A stretch of DNA of 64,000 nt, taken from assembly GCF_030272615.1 (NCBI RefSeq), contig NC_081415.1, forward strand, positions 268,258,425 through 268,322,424, read 5' to 3'. Shown here in pieces: positions 44,423 through 57,643 of the stretch. Both the position numbers and the translations under genes were made by a program. The stretch comes from Cryptomeria japonica (lineage: Eukaryota > Streptophyta > Pinopsida > Cupressales > Cupressaceae). The number at the start of each line of letters is the position of its first letter. Position 1 is the first letter of the stretch. The notes under the pieces are model-generated. The model worked only from the letters and a program-made list of their open reading frames with translations. It did not search any database and had not been told where the DNA came from.

Positions 44423-45786
44423 TGTTGGCATGTGTGCAGAGTTTGTTGACATGATGATATTGTATGTTGTCATTGATGTCAATATGCTGAAGAGTGAGCT
44501 GATATATTGAAGCTAAGCAACTGGCAAAGTGAACCGATATGATGTTGTGAACCGGTATATGTGAAAAAGTGAAGCGGTATGTTTGTCCAAGCGAACCAGT
44601 ATGTTGAAATGTGAACTGGTATATGGAACGTCTTGTATCAAGGTTTCATATGGTATGACTACCGGTTGGTAGTCTCAGCTTCAGGGTTTCCGGTTGAAGT
44701 GTTCCAAGCCTGTGTGATTCAACTGATGACATCATGTGATGAGTTAGCATTGTAATGTAGATCAGATTATGTTGCCACGTCAGCCTTGTGCATGAAGGAG
44801 ATTGATCCTATCTACCTCGGGAATGTGCGAAGTCTCTGCAACGGTGGAGAATGTGTGATGGGTTATCACCTCCAAGAAGTGGTGAAGAACGAACGATGGA
44901 GAACATCTTGAGATTTGTTCAAGATCGTTGTATTCAAAGCAAAGTGTTCAATGGTAAGGATTGAACCGACTGAATTGCTCAACCTAAATGTTTAGGGTTT
45001 AGGGTTTATGCTACCGACCTATCTGTTTCCTATAAGGTTGATGTTGTGTTTCATGTTGAGGTTGGTAAATGTTGTGTGCATATCTAAGTGCAAAGATACG
45101 TGATTCTTGCCAGACCAGATAAGAGAATTGATACTTGCAGAGTGTGTGTGCAGAAGAAAGGAACTAAAGTGGATCTGCATTGGCATTGAGTGCTATTACC
45201 AGATCATTGTAATACTTGTTGAGCTCTAACCACTTCAACAGTTGGAAAATCCCTTAACAAGGTAGCTTTAACCAGCTTGTTGTAAATCCTTTAACAGGGT
45301 GACTCAAAACCATTGAGTTTATAAAATCCTCTAACAAGGTAACCTTTAACAGGGTTTAACCCTTAACCGGGTATTCTAGCCATCCCTTAACCGGGTGATC
45401 CCTAGCAGGATCGGTTCCTAACAGAACCTGTTGTAACAGTCTTTAACCGGACTAGTCTCCTAATAGAGTGGACTTCTAAAGAGTTCAAGAACAACTTGTG
45501 GGTATTCATCCCCACTGTGGTTTTTCCCAGTTGGGTTTCCACATGAAAAATATGTGTGTCATGTGTGATGCCTTTTTCATGTGATGCTTTGTTATTTTCC
45601 GTTAAGTGGTGAATCATGTTGAACTAGCAATTTATCATACTTCTGATGGTAAAATACCTGTTTATGCATAAGAGTAAAGTGGAAACGACGTATTAGGTTG
45701 TGTGGAAAGCAAAGTGTTACCGATTTATATCTTTCATAGTCTCATTAAGATTAACCGGTAGTAATCTAGTTTAGACCAGTGTTAGT
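44423..45786 (+). repeat. copia-2 3' LTR, 3'-truncated
   Basis: It aligns with the 5' LTR from its start to ACCAGTGTTAGT, then changes abruptly to genomic flank (AATCACTAG, as at 13396 in copy A). The part matching 39894-40016 is missing. The junction shares TAGT between LTR and flank. Confidence 0.93.
45247..45487 (+). other. Mini-hairpin array in copia-2 3' LTR
   Basis: The same array as 39355-39595. One unit is better paired here: near 45388 the arms around TTAACC read CATCC and GGGTG. AGTC/GACT around TTTAACCG is kept by a G-T closing pair. Confidence 0.65.
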
Positions 45787-47226
45787 AATCACTAGAAAAC
45801 ATTTGGAGGTCCACTATGATGTATTGATATGACATAAAATTAGGAAAACAATAAGTAATTAGATATGGAAAGGAAATTAGATAATCAAACCTTGAAAGTG
45901 CAACCTTAGGGGGGTGTAATATATATTTGATGAACTAATTTAAATAAGAACATAAAACCACACCACATAAATATCTAGGCTAATTAAATATAAATAAATG
46001 AACCTATATACATGGTCCTCGTCATAAGCCCTACATATACACATTCATAAATAAGTGATAAAACTGACAAAGAGGATTAAGGCACTTAGTTCTAGGATTT
46101 GATGAATATTTTTTTATTGTTCACTCCTCATGTCCGACAATCAAGTCTACATTAGGTGAGTCAACATATTGTGAAATTCACCACTTTTTATTTTGGATTA
46201 ATAACATTACTATAGATTTAGGCTCACATCTATGGCTTATAATCTTCTCTGTGAGTTTGACCTTTTAGTAAAAAATTAAACTTATTGTATGATAGTTGTA
46301 GGAATTATTTGCTTATGATATTTGAACATGATGGTGCTAATAAGCATCATTGATACTTGTTGTCATAAGAGCAGAATATGATTAGCTTCCCACCTTTTGC
46401 CTCAATGAAGATCCTAGACCCATTTATTATTTTTTACAAGTTCGCAGACATGCCAAGAATAATGCAAGTGCTTAATCAATGGATATCAATATAAATGTTA
46501 ATGACATGCTTTTCTAAATACTCTTGTAATTATTACACAATTTTAGATCATGATGCCACTCAGTTGTTTGAAAATGAATTAGTGAACTTGTCCTTTTATA
46601 CATTACCCTAACAAGTAAATTTGAATATTTTACACTCGAGTTAATAGACAATACTTAGTTGACATTGAATTAACTCAATGATAGGAATAATATTGATTTT
46701 AAAAACTGAGGATTAAAACTACACTTATAGTTCTGAATTGGATTATGCACTTATGGTTTCAACTTAGGATAATGAATTCATAATATTAAGATAGAATCCA
46801 AATCCTTTATATGTGTATAATTAGATTTAATAAAGATTGGGGATAAATACCAACTTATATAATCAAGCACATCGTATACACACTATACCATTATACTAAA
46901 AGCAACTAAGAGAGACGAGTCTATAAAAAAGGTTCAAACATACTAAATACACACTTTTCCCCTTACAATAATAAATAATACCATTAAAAAATAAATAATA
47001 GATCATAAAATTAATGTTTTAATAAATTTAAAATCTCACAAATGAAATAAAAAAAACTAAAAGGCAATTAAAAAACTTAGTTCAATTCTTTATAACTAGC
47101 AATTGCACTTTGGTGTGCAATGGGTATGCCAAAGTGGTGGGGAAGCCCGATTAGAAAAGGTTTATTATTTGCACAAATTTGCAACAAATTTCTCAATGGA
47201 GAAGTGTATACAACCGTGTGTGTGTG
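45787..47226. other. AT-rich noncoding part of copy B
   Basis: Homologous to about 13396-14900. No gene was seen in either copy. Confidence 0.6.
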
Positions 47227-47234
47227 TGTGTGTG

Positions 47235-47327
<93 letters not shown>

Positions 47328-47760
47328 AGAAATTAAGATAGAGGAGGAGAGGAAGAGATAAAGATAGAGAGATAGGGAGATAGAGAGGGAGAGACATATA
47401 GGAAGATATAAAGAGATAAAGAGGAAGGGGGAGATGAAGAGATGGAGAGAAAAATATATGGTGAGATATATTGATTGAGAGATGGAGATATAAGGAAATA
47501 TATAAAGAGGGGGAGAGGGAGAGGGAGAGGGAGAGGGGGAGAGAGAGAGAGGGGGAGAGAGAGATAAAGAGATAGATAGATAGAGACACAAGCATAGAGA
47601 CCATAGAGTAGAGATAGTAAAAAAGAGATGAAGAGAGGCGAGATAGAGAGGGATAAATATAGATATATATGAGAAGAGATAGAGATATATTTGAAGAGAA
47701 AGGGAGAGAGGCAAAGATAGAGAGATATCTAGAGGGAATAGATAAAAATATATATGTATG

Positions 47761-47818
<58 letters not shown>
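47227..47818. repeat. Purine-rich GA microsatellite region, copy B
   Basis: A perfect (GA)n tract of about 90 bases (47236-47325) follows a short (TG)n. Imperfect GAGATA/GGGAGA text and a second GA tract at 47767-47818 come after. It matches the region at 14969 of copy A with expansions and losses. Arg/Glu and Ser/Leu frames are repeat translations. Confidence 0.88.
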
Positions 47819-47822
<4 letters not shown>

Positions 47823-48955
47823 TTGATCAACTATTTTGCGATAACAATCAAAAGATGACACATCTACATGGAGATCCCCCTCTCTCTCTCTATGTATATA
47901 TATATCCCCCTCCCTCAATGTTAATTTCTCTACCAACATTTGCAACCACAATGCCTAACATGTCATTCACTTGATGAGCACTTCTACCAATTCTAAAAGT
48001 AAAATATGATCAACTTAGAAAAGAAATATCAGATTATAATATTATATATTATATTATATTTAATATCTATGCATTTATTATTTGATTATGTATATATATA
48101 TTTTTAAAATTGATGTAGTTATCGATTAGGAGGGACCTCAAAGAGATCAATCCGGATCGGGTAGCAAGACTAAACACAACAGAAACAAGAGGATATGATG
48201 GGGGCAATGCAGAATTGAATGAATTAGATCATGGAAATTGACTATAGATAACAAGTAACATGCAAATTGCAAGATTAAGCTCACTAGCCTTCTACATACA
48301 TGCTCAATTACAAAATTGGTCAACTTCGGACCTCTAAATCTTGTGGTATACCTTCTATGTTCTATCTTGATGCATTATGATGCTAAATTACATTGATTTA
48401 TATGATCAAGAGGGATTTGATCAGCCCAAGAGGGATCAAATGTCGAAGGACAAGATCAAACGCATAAAAACACCAGGTTGACCTCCACCAAAGAGATTCC
48501 TCCGGAAAATTCAAAGGATGAAGTGCAGACCGACAGGAAGGTTGATCACATGCCAAGGAACATTGGAATCGACGAATTGAGGCTCCACAAGCTATGAAAA
48601 GGATCCACAAGATTTGTCAATATAAAATAGGTCCAAGCGGTTCCAAATTTCTAAGCCAGAAAACTATCTCGGAATCTAGAAGCGATAACTTGCTAGAAAA
48701 TGATCCAAATGCTCCGCAGTTTAGGAACAAGGAATATGATCATGTTCATAAGTAAAATCCAACTCCAAAGATCCGGTGAGAAAATGCAGAAAGAAATGTT
48801 GAAACTGTAAATCAAAAAACAAATTGAAAAGGAAATGTTTTTGGTTGATGCAAGATTGCCAAGAACCAGAGATGCTCCTTCATAAAAAAATCCATAATAT
48901 AATAATGAAAGTGTCATTATCATATATATTTAAACTTCATATATATTTAAAGAGA
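47819..48955. other. Noncoding part of copy B with conserved block
   Basis: It includes 48112-48890, the counterpart of 16256-17040. No supported gene. Confidence 0.5.
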
Positions 48956-48984
48956 GTATTAAATTAATTGCACATTAAAAGAAA

Positions 48985-51267
48985 ATGTCTCTGCAAGTTG
49001 GCAGTGAAAGGCGATTCGGCGCTTGGGCAGATGTTGGATGGGATGATCCGCCACATGTGCCGTAGTGGGTGTTTTCCAAGGGTCGATGGGAAGATAGGGC
49101 TCCGTTTCTGGGAAGGCAACGTAGAAGTATTCGTCTAGTATCCAAATATTTTCAGGGCTTTTTCAAAGGGTTCCCGCAACGTCGTTTGGGGAGTTTCAAC
49201 TGGCAAGGCCTAAATGTTAAAGGGAGAAACACTCACAGAGGTATGAAATCGGCTAATTTTGTCACTGCCAGCCGATCTTTTGCTGACGTGGTAGCCAAGG
49301 GAACCCAAGTTGCTCCTGGGGCTTCTGGGTCTGTGGCTGTTGCTGGTTTGGCTGGTCCTAGGGCATTGGGGTCTGTTAAACATGCGGATGTCACTGTTAC
49401 GGTTGGTAAAGACGCGAGGAGCTCGAGCAGTAATGCTCATTTGGAAAACGGTAACATGGTGCATGTTGTTCCTTCGAAGGAGGTTTGGTTTTCGTGACCT
49501 CTTTTTGATTTCTCTAGTTCTTTTGTGGCTGATAGGGCTTCCAAGTTGCATTCTGTGGCTATTTTAGGGGAATTTTGGGGCCCTCCAATTAACTTATCTA
49601 AATTACACTCTAAATTACGCAAATGTTGGCTTGCATTGATTTGTTTTCAGCTGTTATCTTCAAATTCCTATGTTTTGGTTTTTGAATCCCCTCGTTGCAA
49701 GGATGATGTTCTTGCAAATTCATTTCATTGGTTTGGTAATGTTGTAGTTAGGGTTTCTGCTTGGAAACCTTTTTTTGTCTTGGAATCGGTCAAATCTAAA
49801 TCTCTTCCGGTTTGGTTTGTGTTGCCACAACTTCCCTTTGAATTCATGGATCCAGAAGTGTTGAAATCCATAGGGGATAACTTTGGTAATTTTTTGACAT
49901 CTAAATCCGTTTTTGAGGAAGGGAAGGTTCTGGTAAAATTTTGCGTTTTGGTTTCCCCGTCATCAGTATGCCCAATTTTGTGTAATCTTAAATCAAATGA
50001 TGGCATTTGGAAGCAACCTATTGTCAAGATGAATGATGATTTGTGTCAAAATTTGATTATTGTGGATGCTCCCTTGTTTTTTAATTTTCGTAAAGAAAAA
50101 ACTGGTAAAAACAGTGAGGTAGTTCAGAATGTGTCTTTCAACCCTGCCCCTGCTAAAGACTCTTCTCAGGTCTTGGTGGGGTCTGTTCATCAATTCAAGG
50201 AGGACCTTACTAATGCGGCTCATTTTAATCATAATACTACTGTTAAAGAATCTTCTCAGGGTTTAGTTGGGTCTGTCCGTCAATTTAAGGAGGACCATAA
50301 CATTTCCGCTCATCTTAATCTTAAATCTGCTACTGTTGTCCTTGAAAGTGAGGCGAACACTTTATCTCAGGTTGTGTTGGAAGTTCCCAGGTCTGTTGGT
50401 CATGTTAAAGATGGCATTCCTAATTTAGGTAACCAGTCAGGTCTTCCTCCATTACAAGTTTCCCATGTTAGCCTTGTTCAGAAGGAGGGGCTTGTTGGTA
50501 GCTTAGGGGATGAGGTCCTTAATTCTCTAGATCCACCATCTGGTCCTATTACAGACTCCAGGGTAATTGCTCTGGTTGTGCCTACCACCGTTTACCATGA
50601 TGATGATGCTTTAATTCAACAAGTGAAAGAGTTACTACATAATGAGCCTCTTAGGGAGTGTGATATGCCTGAGTCTCTGCATATTTCTCCAGATGAACAC
50701 ACAACTCAACAAGTTGAGCAGTTGCTTAAATCTAATAAGGATTTTGTGGAAGAGGAGATCTCGGAAAAGGTTTTGTGCTCTATTGGAAATGACCTGGATT
50801 TAATTCATAAGAGTTTGTCAAATTCTCCTTCCTTAAAACCATCTGAGGTCCCTATTAATACCTCTCAAGATGACCCAAATTGAGTGGTTCTTCAGGAAGT
50901 GGCCCTGTCATCTCCGGTGAAAATGCCCATTAGATCTTCTATTGCCCAGGTTCAGCTGAATTTCCCCAACACTATAGTGTCCCCGGGCAGGGGTAGACCT
51001 CCAAAGAATCATAAAACTCAGTTGGAAATTGATGCGGGTGTTCAACAAGTTTTGTCGTCTTCCCCTGGTTTTAAGAAGGCTGCCATATTGTCCTTTGCGA
51101 AGGGAAAAGGTAGTGGTTCCTTCAAATCAAAAAAGAATTGTGTTATCAGTCCTCCGATAACTAGATCTGTTGCGGTCAAGCGAAGCTTACATACGAGCTT
51201 TGGGGAGAATTGTTCTTCTCCCATTAGTGAAAAGAGGGGAGTGTCAACCTCCCCTCGAGATCAATGA
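48985..51267 (+). pseudogene. LINE-1 ORF1, DUF4283 type
   Basis: One frame of about 760 codons starting MSLQVGSERRFGAWADVGWD just 15 bases into the element. DUF4283 spans roughly residues 185-300 (LHSKLRKCWLALICFQ, VRVSAWKPFFVLES, PVWFVLPQLPFEFMDPEVL). The C-terminal half is long and Ser/Val-rich, with a duplicated block, SSQVLVGSVHQFKED then SSQGLVGSVRQFKED, and no zinc knuckle. Stops fall at about 49054, 49495-49497 and 50881-50883. The natural stop TGA (51265-51267) overlaps the ORF2 ATG. It probably binds LINE RNA. Confidence 0.88.
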
Positions 51268-54200
51268 AGATTATCTCTTGGAATGTTAGGGGCTTAAATG
51301 CCCCTAACAAGAGACGCTTGATCAAGTCTCAGTTAGACTTGGGTAAGTGGGATCTAGGTTTGCTTCAGGAGACTAAGCTTTCGTTGGAGAACTCTGTTTT
51401 TGTATTTTCTTCTTGGAAAAAGTGGAAGCTTTTATCTTGTCCGGCTGTTGGGGCTTCGGGAGGTTTGGCTTTGTTATGAAATGATTTTGTAGTTGATGTG
51501 AAATTGGTTGCGTCTGAGCCAAATTGGATGTTGTCATTAGTTTCATTCAGAGCTTCTAGTTTTAAAGTTTGGGTGTTTAATATTTATGCTCCCTCAGGTA
51601 TCTTGGCTAAATACAATCTTTGGCAAGAGCTCATTAGGGTGTCATCCCCCCTTAGGAATCATTCTTTTGTCATTTTCGTGGGAGATTTTAATGCTATTTT
51701 GGATCTTTCTGAAAAATCGGGGGGGATTTATCCAAATAAGAAGTCTATGGATGATTTCAATGCATTCATTTTTGACATGTCTCTTTTTTATTGCAAACCT
51801 AATAATGGCCTATTCACATGGATGAACATGAGGAAAAATTTCTCTCAGATTGTGGAAAGATTGGACATATTTTTACTCTCATCTAATTGGTTCGACGCTG
51901 ACATTGAGTTTTTCTCTTCCATTCTTCCCCTGTCTGGGTCGGATCATTTTCCGGTCTCGCTGACTATTGTAAGGGATAGACCTTCCCACAAACTTCCTTT
52001 TAAGTTTGAGCCAATGTGGTTTAGGGATCCCTCTTTTCTTCCCCTGCTGCGAAATTGGTGGGGAGAGGCTCCTTTCTTTAGATGTTCTAGAATGTTCCAG
52101 TTGGTCAAGAAGATTAGTTTTAAAAAAAGAGAATATTAGGGAATGGAACTTCCTTCATTTCAAAAATATTTTTGAAGAAAAACAAAGGATTTTAGATATG
52201 TTAGAGGTACTGAATAGGCAAGTCTTGCAGCAGGGTTTGGGATCTAAGGTATTGGATGAAATCAAGTCTCTTAGGAGTGAATTAGACAAAATTTTGGCTA
52301 GAGAGGAGGTTTATTGGAGACAAAAGTCTTGGGAGTTATGGCTAGCTGAGGGTGATAGAAACACAAAGTTTTTCCATGCTAGTACTAAAATGAAAATGGT
52401 CAGGAGTAGGATTTCTTGTATTTAGGATCGTTAGGGAAATATTCTCTCAGAGGATGGGGATATCTCTAAGGAAGCGATTAAGTTTTTTTAAAATCTTCTT
52501 TCATTTGAGAATATTGATGATTCTAACAATATCTCATCTTTTATTCCCTCTCTTGTTTCCCCTGAGGATAATAGAATGGTAAGGTCTCCTTTCTCAATAG
52601 AGGAGGTTAAGGGGGTTGTTTTTGCTATGAACTCGAATAAGGCTCATGGGCCTGATGGTTTTACTCCTTTGTTTTTTCAGAAATGTTAGGATTTTGTGGG
52701 TCAGGATGTCCTTTTGGCTCCAGAGGAAGCTAGGAGAAATAGGTCTATCCTTAAAGAAATGAACACTACCTTAATTGTCATTTTACCTAAGAAGGAGGAC
52801 CCTAAAACCTTCACAGGATTTCCATCCCATAGCTCTATGTAACACCATTTTTAAGATATTTTCTATAGTAATCGCTTTAAGGTTGGCCATTCTTTTACCA
52901 AGAATAATCTCCCTTGAGCAAGGAGGCTTTGTTCCTCAAAGGGAAACTCCTGAAGGGGCTATAGTTGCTCATGAGGTCTTACACTCGATCTCTACCCAGA
53001 AATACCCTACCATGATCCTTAAGCTAGAAATGATGAAAGCTTATGATAGGGTTGAATGGAGTGCATTAAAAAATGTCCTGTTTAGGTTGGGTTTCTCCCG
53101 GGCTTGGATAAAATGGATTATGGCTTGTATTTCCTCAGTAAGATTTTTGGTTCTTATTAATGGGTCCCCTTGTGGTTTCTTCCACTCTTCAAGGGGTTTA
53201 AGGCAAGGGGACCCGCTCTCACCTTTTTTATTTATCTTATTAGTTGAAGCTTTGAGTCGGGCAATTGGCTCAGCTCGGGAGACTGGTGTATGGAAGGGGG
53301 TCAAAATTCAAAATTTTGATTAGAGGATTTCCCATTGCCTTTTTGCTGATGACACCCTCTTATTTGGTGGTGCAACCTTGAAGGAGGCTCGTGTTATTGA
53401 TCAAGTAATCAGGAATTATGCAGCCTTTTCGGGTCAGAAGGTCAACAAGGAAAAATCTAAGATTTTTTTCTTAAACACCCACTCCCTACTCCAGGATAAG
53501 CTTCAAAAGTTTTGGGGTTTCCAACTTGGGGATCTTCCTTGCACTTATCTAGGAGTTCCATTTTTTATTAATAAGGTTACGGTTAGCTTTTGGGATAAAG
53601 TTGTTTCTGGGGTGTCTAAGAAAATCTTGGCATGGAATCACAAATGGCTTACCATGGTTGGGAAAATTGTGTTGATTAAGTCTGTACTGAATGCGGTGCC
53701 AATTTACTTAATGTCAATTCTAAAATCTCCAAAGGCTGTTATTATTAGTTTAAAGGATACTCTGAGAGCTTTCCTTTGGAATAACAATAGGGATAGGAAA
53801 TGTAGGATCCCTTTGTTAGCTTGGGATAAGGTTTGTCTCCCTAAGGAACTTAGGGGGGTTGGAATTCATGGTTTGGAAAATCAAAATTTGGCTTTGGGGG
53901 CCAAGTTAGTATGGAAATTTTATGATAATCCAGTGTCCCTTTGGGCTAGAATCATGTTCACTAAGTATCTTTCTAATGGTTCCAGGGAGTCTGTTTTTAG
54001 GGCCTTGACTCTGCCTAAGGGGTCGGCTATTTGGAATTTCATGGGAAAATGTAGAAGTGTCTTACTGCCATATCTTTCTTGGGTTGTGCATAAGGGTACA
54101 AAAATTAGATTTTGGGATGATGCTTGGAATGGTTATTGTCCTATGGATTCTATTAGGGATTGGTCTCCCTTGAAATCAATACTTCTGGATAAATGGGGGA

Positions 54201-55525
54201 TCTATTTATCGGACTACTTTAATGTAGTTCATAATGGACATCTGGTGATGGCTCAATGGAAATCAATTGAGTTCCTTCCTATTAGCCCTAGTCTGAAAGC
54301 ATATTTTTATTTTATTCTTAAAGATAGAATTATCATTTTGTCTAAGAAGGATGATGAGTTGTTGTGGACTAAGAATTCAACTAGAAAATACTCAGTGAAA
54401 GATGGATACAACTCTCTTATGTCGATTAAGGACCTCTCTTCTTGGCCTTACAAATTATTCTGGCATCCAGCATGTCTGCCGAAGGTGGGAGCCTTTTCTT
54501 GGCTTGTTGTTCAAGACAGGGTTCTTACCGGGATGACGCTGGATAGGATGGGTTTATCAGTTGTTTTCCCTTGTGTTTTGTGTAATTAGAAATTGGAATC
54601 GTCATCTCATCTTTTCCTTCATTGTGATTTTGCTCTAGGATGTTGGAATTGGTTTTTTGAGAAACTTGGTTTGTCTTTTGTTACTAGTCAGGATCTTCTC
54701 TCTCACTTCAGAGCTTGGCATCTCTTGTTTTCCTCTTCTTTTTATGCCTGCCTTTGGATTATAGCTCCTTCGATTATTGTTTGGAACATATGGCTAGAGA
54801 GAAATAATAGGATCTTTAAAAAATCATCCACTTCTCTTTCTAATATCTTAGTCAAGATAGAGGCTTCTATCTCGGAGGTGGTCTTGTCATATATTCATAA
54901 GAATTTAGAAAATCTGACATCTTTTTCCCATTGGGATGGCATGATCACAAGGACTTGGAAATCTCTGTCTAGCATACCTTCACATGGGTCAATTGCAAAG
55001 GTTATGGCTTTCAAAAATAAGATAATTGCGGCCAGTTGGGCTCCTCCTCCTCTAGGTCATTTCAAACTCCACTTTGATGGTGCTTCTAGGGGGAATCCAA
55101 GTATGTCTGGGGTTGGTATGGCCATTTTTTATCACAATGCAGTCCTAATTGCTGCTCAATGTCATGCTCTTGGGCCTCAATCAAACAATTTTGCTGAATG
55201 TCAAGCTTTGTCACTTGGGATTGATTTGGCTATTTCCCTTGGGATCAAATACCTTTCCATCCAAGGGGATTCAATGGTTGTTATCCAAAGCGTGGTGAAC
55301 TGCAAAAGTAATTGTTGGCATTTAAAGTACTTAATTGACCACATTCTGGAGAAATTATCCTTCTTTGATACTTATGTATTGTCTCATTATTTTCGAGAGA
55401 TAAATAAACTGGTAGATTTTTTGGCCAATTTGGCTATTGACTCGGCAGCTATTCATAAGAATGTAGCAGTTGGCGACATTCCTCATGTTGTCCTCTCCAT
55501 GTATATGCCACATTCCAAAGTTTAA
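51264..55525 (+). pseudogene. LINE-1 ORF2: endonuclease, reverse transcriptase, zinc finger, RNase H
   Basis: It starts MKIISWNVRGLNAPNK, the usual apurinic-type endonuclease start. QETKL, NIYAPSG, GDFNAIL and SGSDHFPV follow. A frameshift occurs in a seven-A run (52122-52128) and another near 52810. The reverse transcriptase has NKAHGPDGFTPLFFQ, LRQGDPLSPFLF and CLFADDTLLF. The motif A Asp is Glu here (KLEMMKAYDRVEW). A zf-RVT motif (CVLCN ... SSSHLFLHC) and RNase H (FDGASRGNPSMSGVG, NFAECQAL, GDSMVV, VDFLANLA) close the protein. Stops include TGA at 51477-51479, TAG at 53321-53323 and TAG at 54587-54589. Confidence 0.92.
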
Positions 55526-55539
55526 GTTTATCTATTTTT

Positions 55540-55910
55540 GAGTTATTATCTTCATTTCTTATGGTAGTATATATATTATCCTCTTCTCAGTTCAGTTTGT
55601 ATCTGTTCGTCACGTGTTGATAGGAGGCTTTTACTTCTATTTTGGATATGGAGTATTTGTACATTCCTGTTTCTAGGTTAGATGTTAATGTGTGTAGTTC
55701 TTGAGGGATGGAGAGGTAATGTTAGGTGCAAAATTTTGAGTTAGTATCTTCATTTCTTACTGAAGTATTCATATTATCCTCTCCTCAATTCAGTTTGTAT
55801 ATGTCCTTTATGTGTTGATAGGAGGTTTTTGTTACTATCTGCATTTGGAGTATTTATACACTACTGCATTCGGGTTAGATGTTAATGTGTGTACTTCTTA
55901 AGGATTGGAG
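55540..55910. repeat. Two-unit tandem repeat, 198-bp period
   Basis: GAGTTATTATCTTCATTTCT at 55540 recurs as GAGTTAGTATCTTCATTTCT at 55738, with about 165 following bases alike (TTCAGTTTGTAT, GTGTTGATAGGAGG, GGTTAGATGTTAATGTGTGT). Confidence 0.88.
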
Positions 55911-56679
55911 TTGAAATTTTCAAGTGGCAGCATATGTAAACAACTTTTTTCATGATTTGGATGCTCACCCACGAATCGGCTTAATTATAAGGGATCGATA
56001 TTAAAATTGTATAATCGATTTTATTTGCTTGAGATATACATGTCATCCTTCTCTTTACATCACATGTGTAACCCGTCCTATGCTCACATGTGGGGTGCTG
56101 GTATTTTTGCTTCGTGCAGAAGGATGGGGTGCATATCCTAGCCGCTATAGTTTAATTGGTTTTTTTGTAGCTTGTGGAAGTTTGCTCTAATGTTTTTCAA
56201 ATGAATTTCTATTTTCAGGTCAGGGAGAGATTTCCTTAAGTTTTGGTTTTCCGATATTGATTTGAACTTGTGTCTTGTCACTAATACCATCATTTATTAT
56301 GAGTTTTGGTTGCGGCATGTGTGTTATCTCCAGCCCTTCATTATTTTTTCACATGTTTTCATCTCCTCGATTCATCGGTACGTTTTTCTAAGGTTTTATT
56401 TTTTGATGTAAATATCATTGCGTTGGTCGCCTTGTGCTTGTCTGGGACTGTCAGATTTGCCTTACAAATTATTTATTTTTGGATTGATGGTATCCTTACT
56501 TGCAGGTAAATCACTTATGGGTTTTAGTGGAAGGCTTTTGCATTCATGCGAATTAATTCAAGCATGCTTGAAATGGTTTCTTTCAACATTTTTATGGGAA
56601 ATACAGGTCATTTTCTCTTTCAAATACATTTCTCTGTCTTTTTCAAAAATCAGTTCCTTGTTTTATTTCTAGTTTTTCG

Positions 56680-57369
56680 GTGCTCTTCATTCTGCAAATG
56701 CCCTCCTCTCTGCTTGTTGGAGTTTATAGAGTGGTTTTAGAATCTCGTTCTTTGGGGGAAGATGATGCAATTGAGGATAATTCTGTTAAACTTGGAAAAG
56801 TTTTCAATATGTTTTCTCCTGCGGTGGACTTTGAGTTTCGCAGGCTTTTGGGATGTCGGTGGTTACAGGTTGGTCGTCAAATTTCTTATGATGAGCTTCT
56901 CTCTCATTTTCTTACTATTTGTTATGATGTCCTACTCGATATGGATTTGGTTTGCCTCTTGGTATCTACGTTTGTCTTCTTGTCAGTGTGCAATTGGGAA
57001 TTGGTCTTTCCTGCATTGGCTAGTTATCAGTTTGATATGGGCTCCTTTTATTATGGGGGTTTTCTTCCTCGCCATGAGCTTTTGGCTAATGGCTAGTTTG
57101 GTCATTTGCTTCATCAGTTACGTATGGGATTGATATGCGATTCCTTGGAAAATACTAGAGCCTCTATGGATTTTTTGTTGTACTTGGCTCCTGACCAATA
57201 TGTGGATAAAGCATGGGTTGTTTTTCAGGCTTTACATTCACTAATCTCTTTGGGAATTTTATGCTCCGCTCTTGCCTGCGTGGTGTTCCCTCTAAGGGTG
57301 ATTCCACCACCGTTCTCTTCTCATGAGCCACCGGATGAGAGTTCTAGTTCCTGGATTTTGGACAACTAA
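56680..57369 (+). pseudogene. Unknown open stretch in the LINE-1 3' region
   Basis: I do not recognise it. A single frame of about 230 codons with one stop (57094-57096) reads SSLLVGVYRVVLESRSLGED, then LGKVFNMFSPAVDFEFRRLL, LVFPALASYQFDMGSFYYGG and HSLISLGILCSALACVVFPL. Other frames nearby encode hydrophobic, membrane-like peptides. It could be a passenger picked up by 3' transduction, an accessory ORF, or chance. Confidence 0.3.
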
Positions 57370-57561
57370 CATTTTTTTCTCTTTTGTATATGGTAACATG
57401 GTTTTTTGCAGGAATGAAGGCTGCATGGTTTCTTGTTGGTTCGAAATGGTTAGCTATGGTACAGAGAATTTTTCTCCTATCTATCTGCCTTGTGGTTCTT
57501 CTTGTTCATCTCTTATTCGGTTGGAGTAATTATGGTTTGGAGATTGTCCTATGGGACTTTT

Positions 57562-57562
<1 letters not shown>

Positions 57563-57641
<79 letters not shown>
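57563..57641. repeat. (TA)n microsatellite
   Basis: About 39 TA units inside the LINE-1 3' region. The Ile/Tyr-repeat frames here are artefacts. Confidence 0.95.

Positions 57642-57643
<2 letters not shown>

Larger units (their letters stand above)
38510..45786 (+). mobile_element. Ty1/copia LTR retrotransposon copia-2
   Basis: This is a copia element inserted in copy B at the site matching 13379/13380 of copy A. It has two LTRs, a tRNA-Met-type primer site, one gag-pol frame (40088-44179) with five in-frame stops and no frameshift, and a polypurine tract. It is related to copia-1 but from a clearly different family. The last 123 bases of the 3' LTR, the right target duplicate and about 12 bases of flank are deleted. 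Confidence 0.95.

Noticed and set aside
47103-47361. Arg-Glu dipeptide-repeat frames
   Set aside because: Direct translation of a perfect (GA)n microsatellite.
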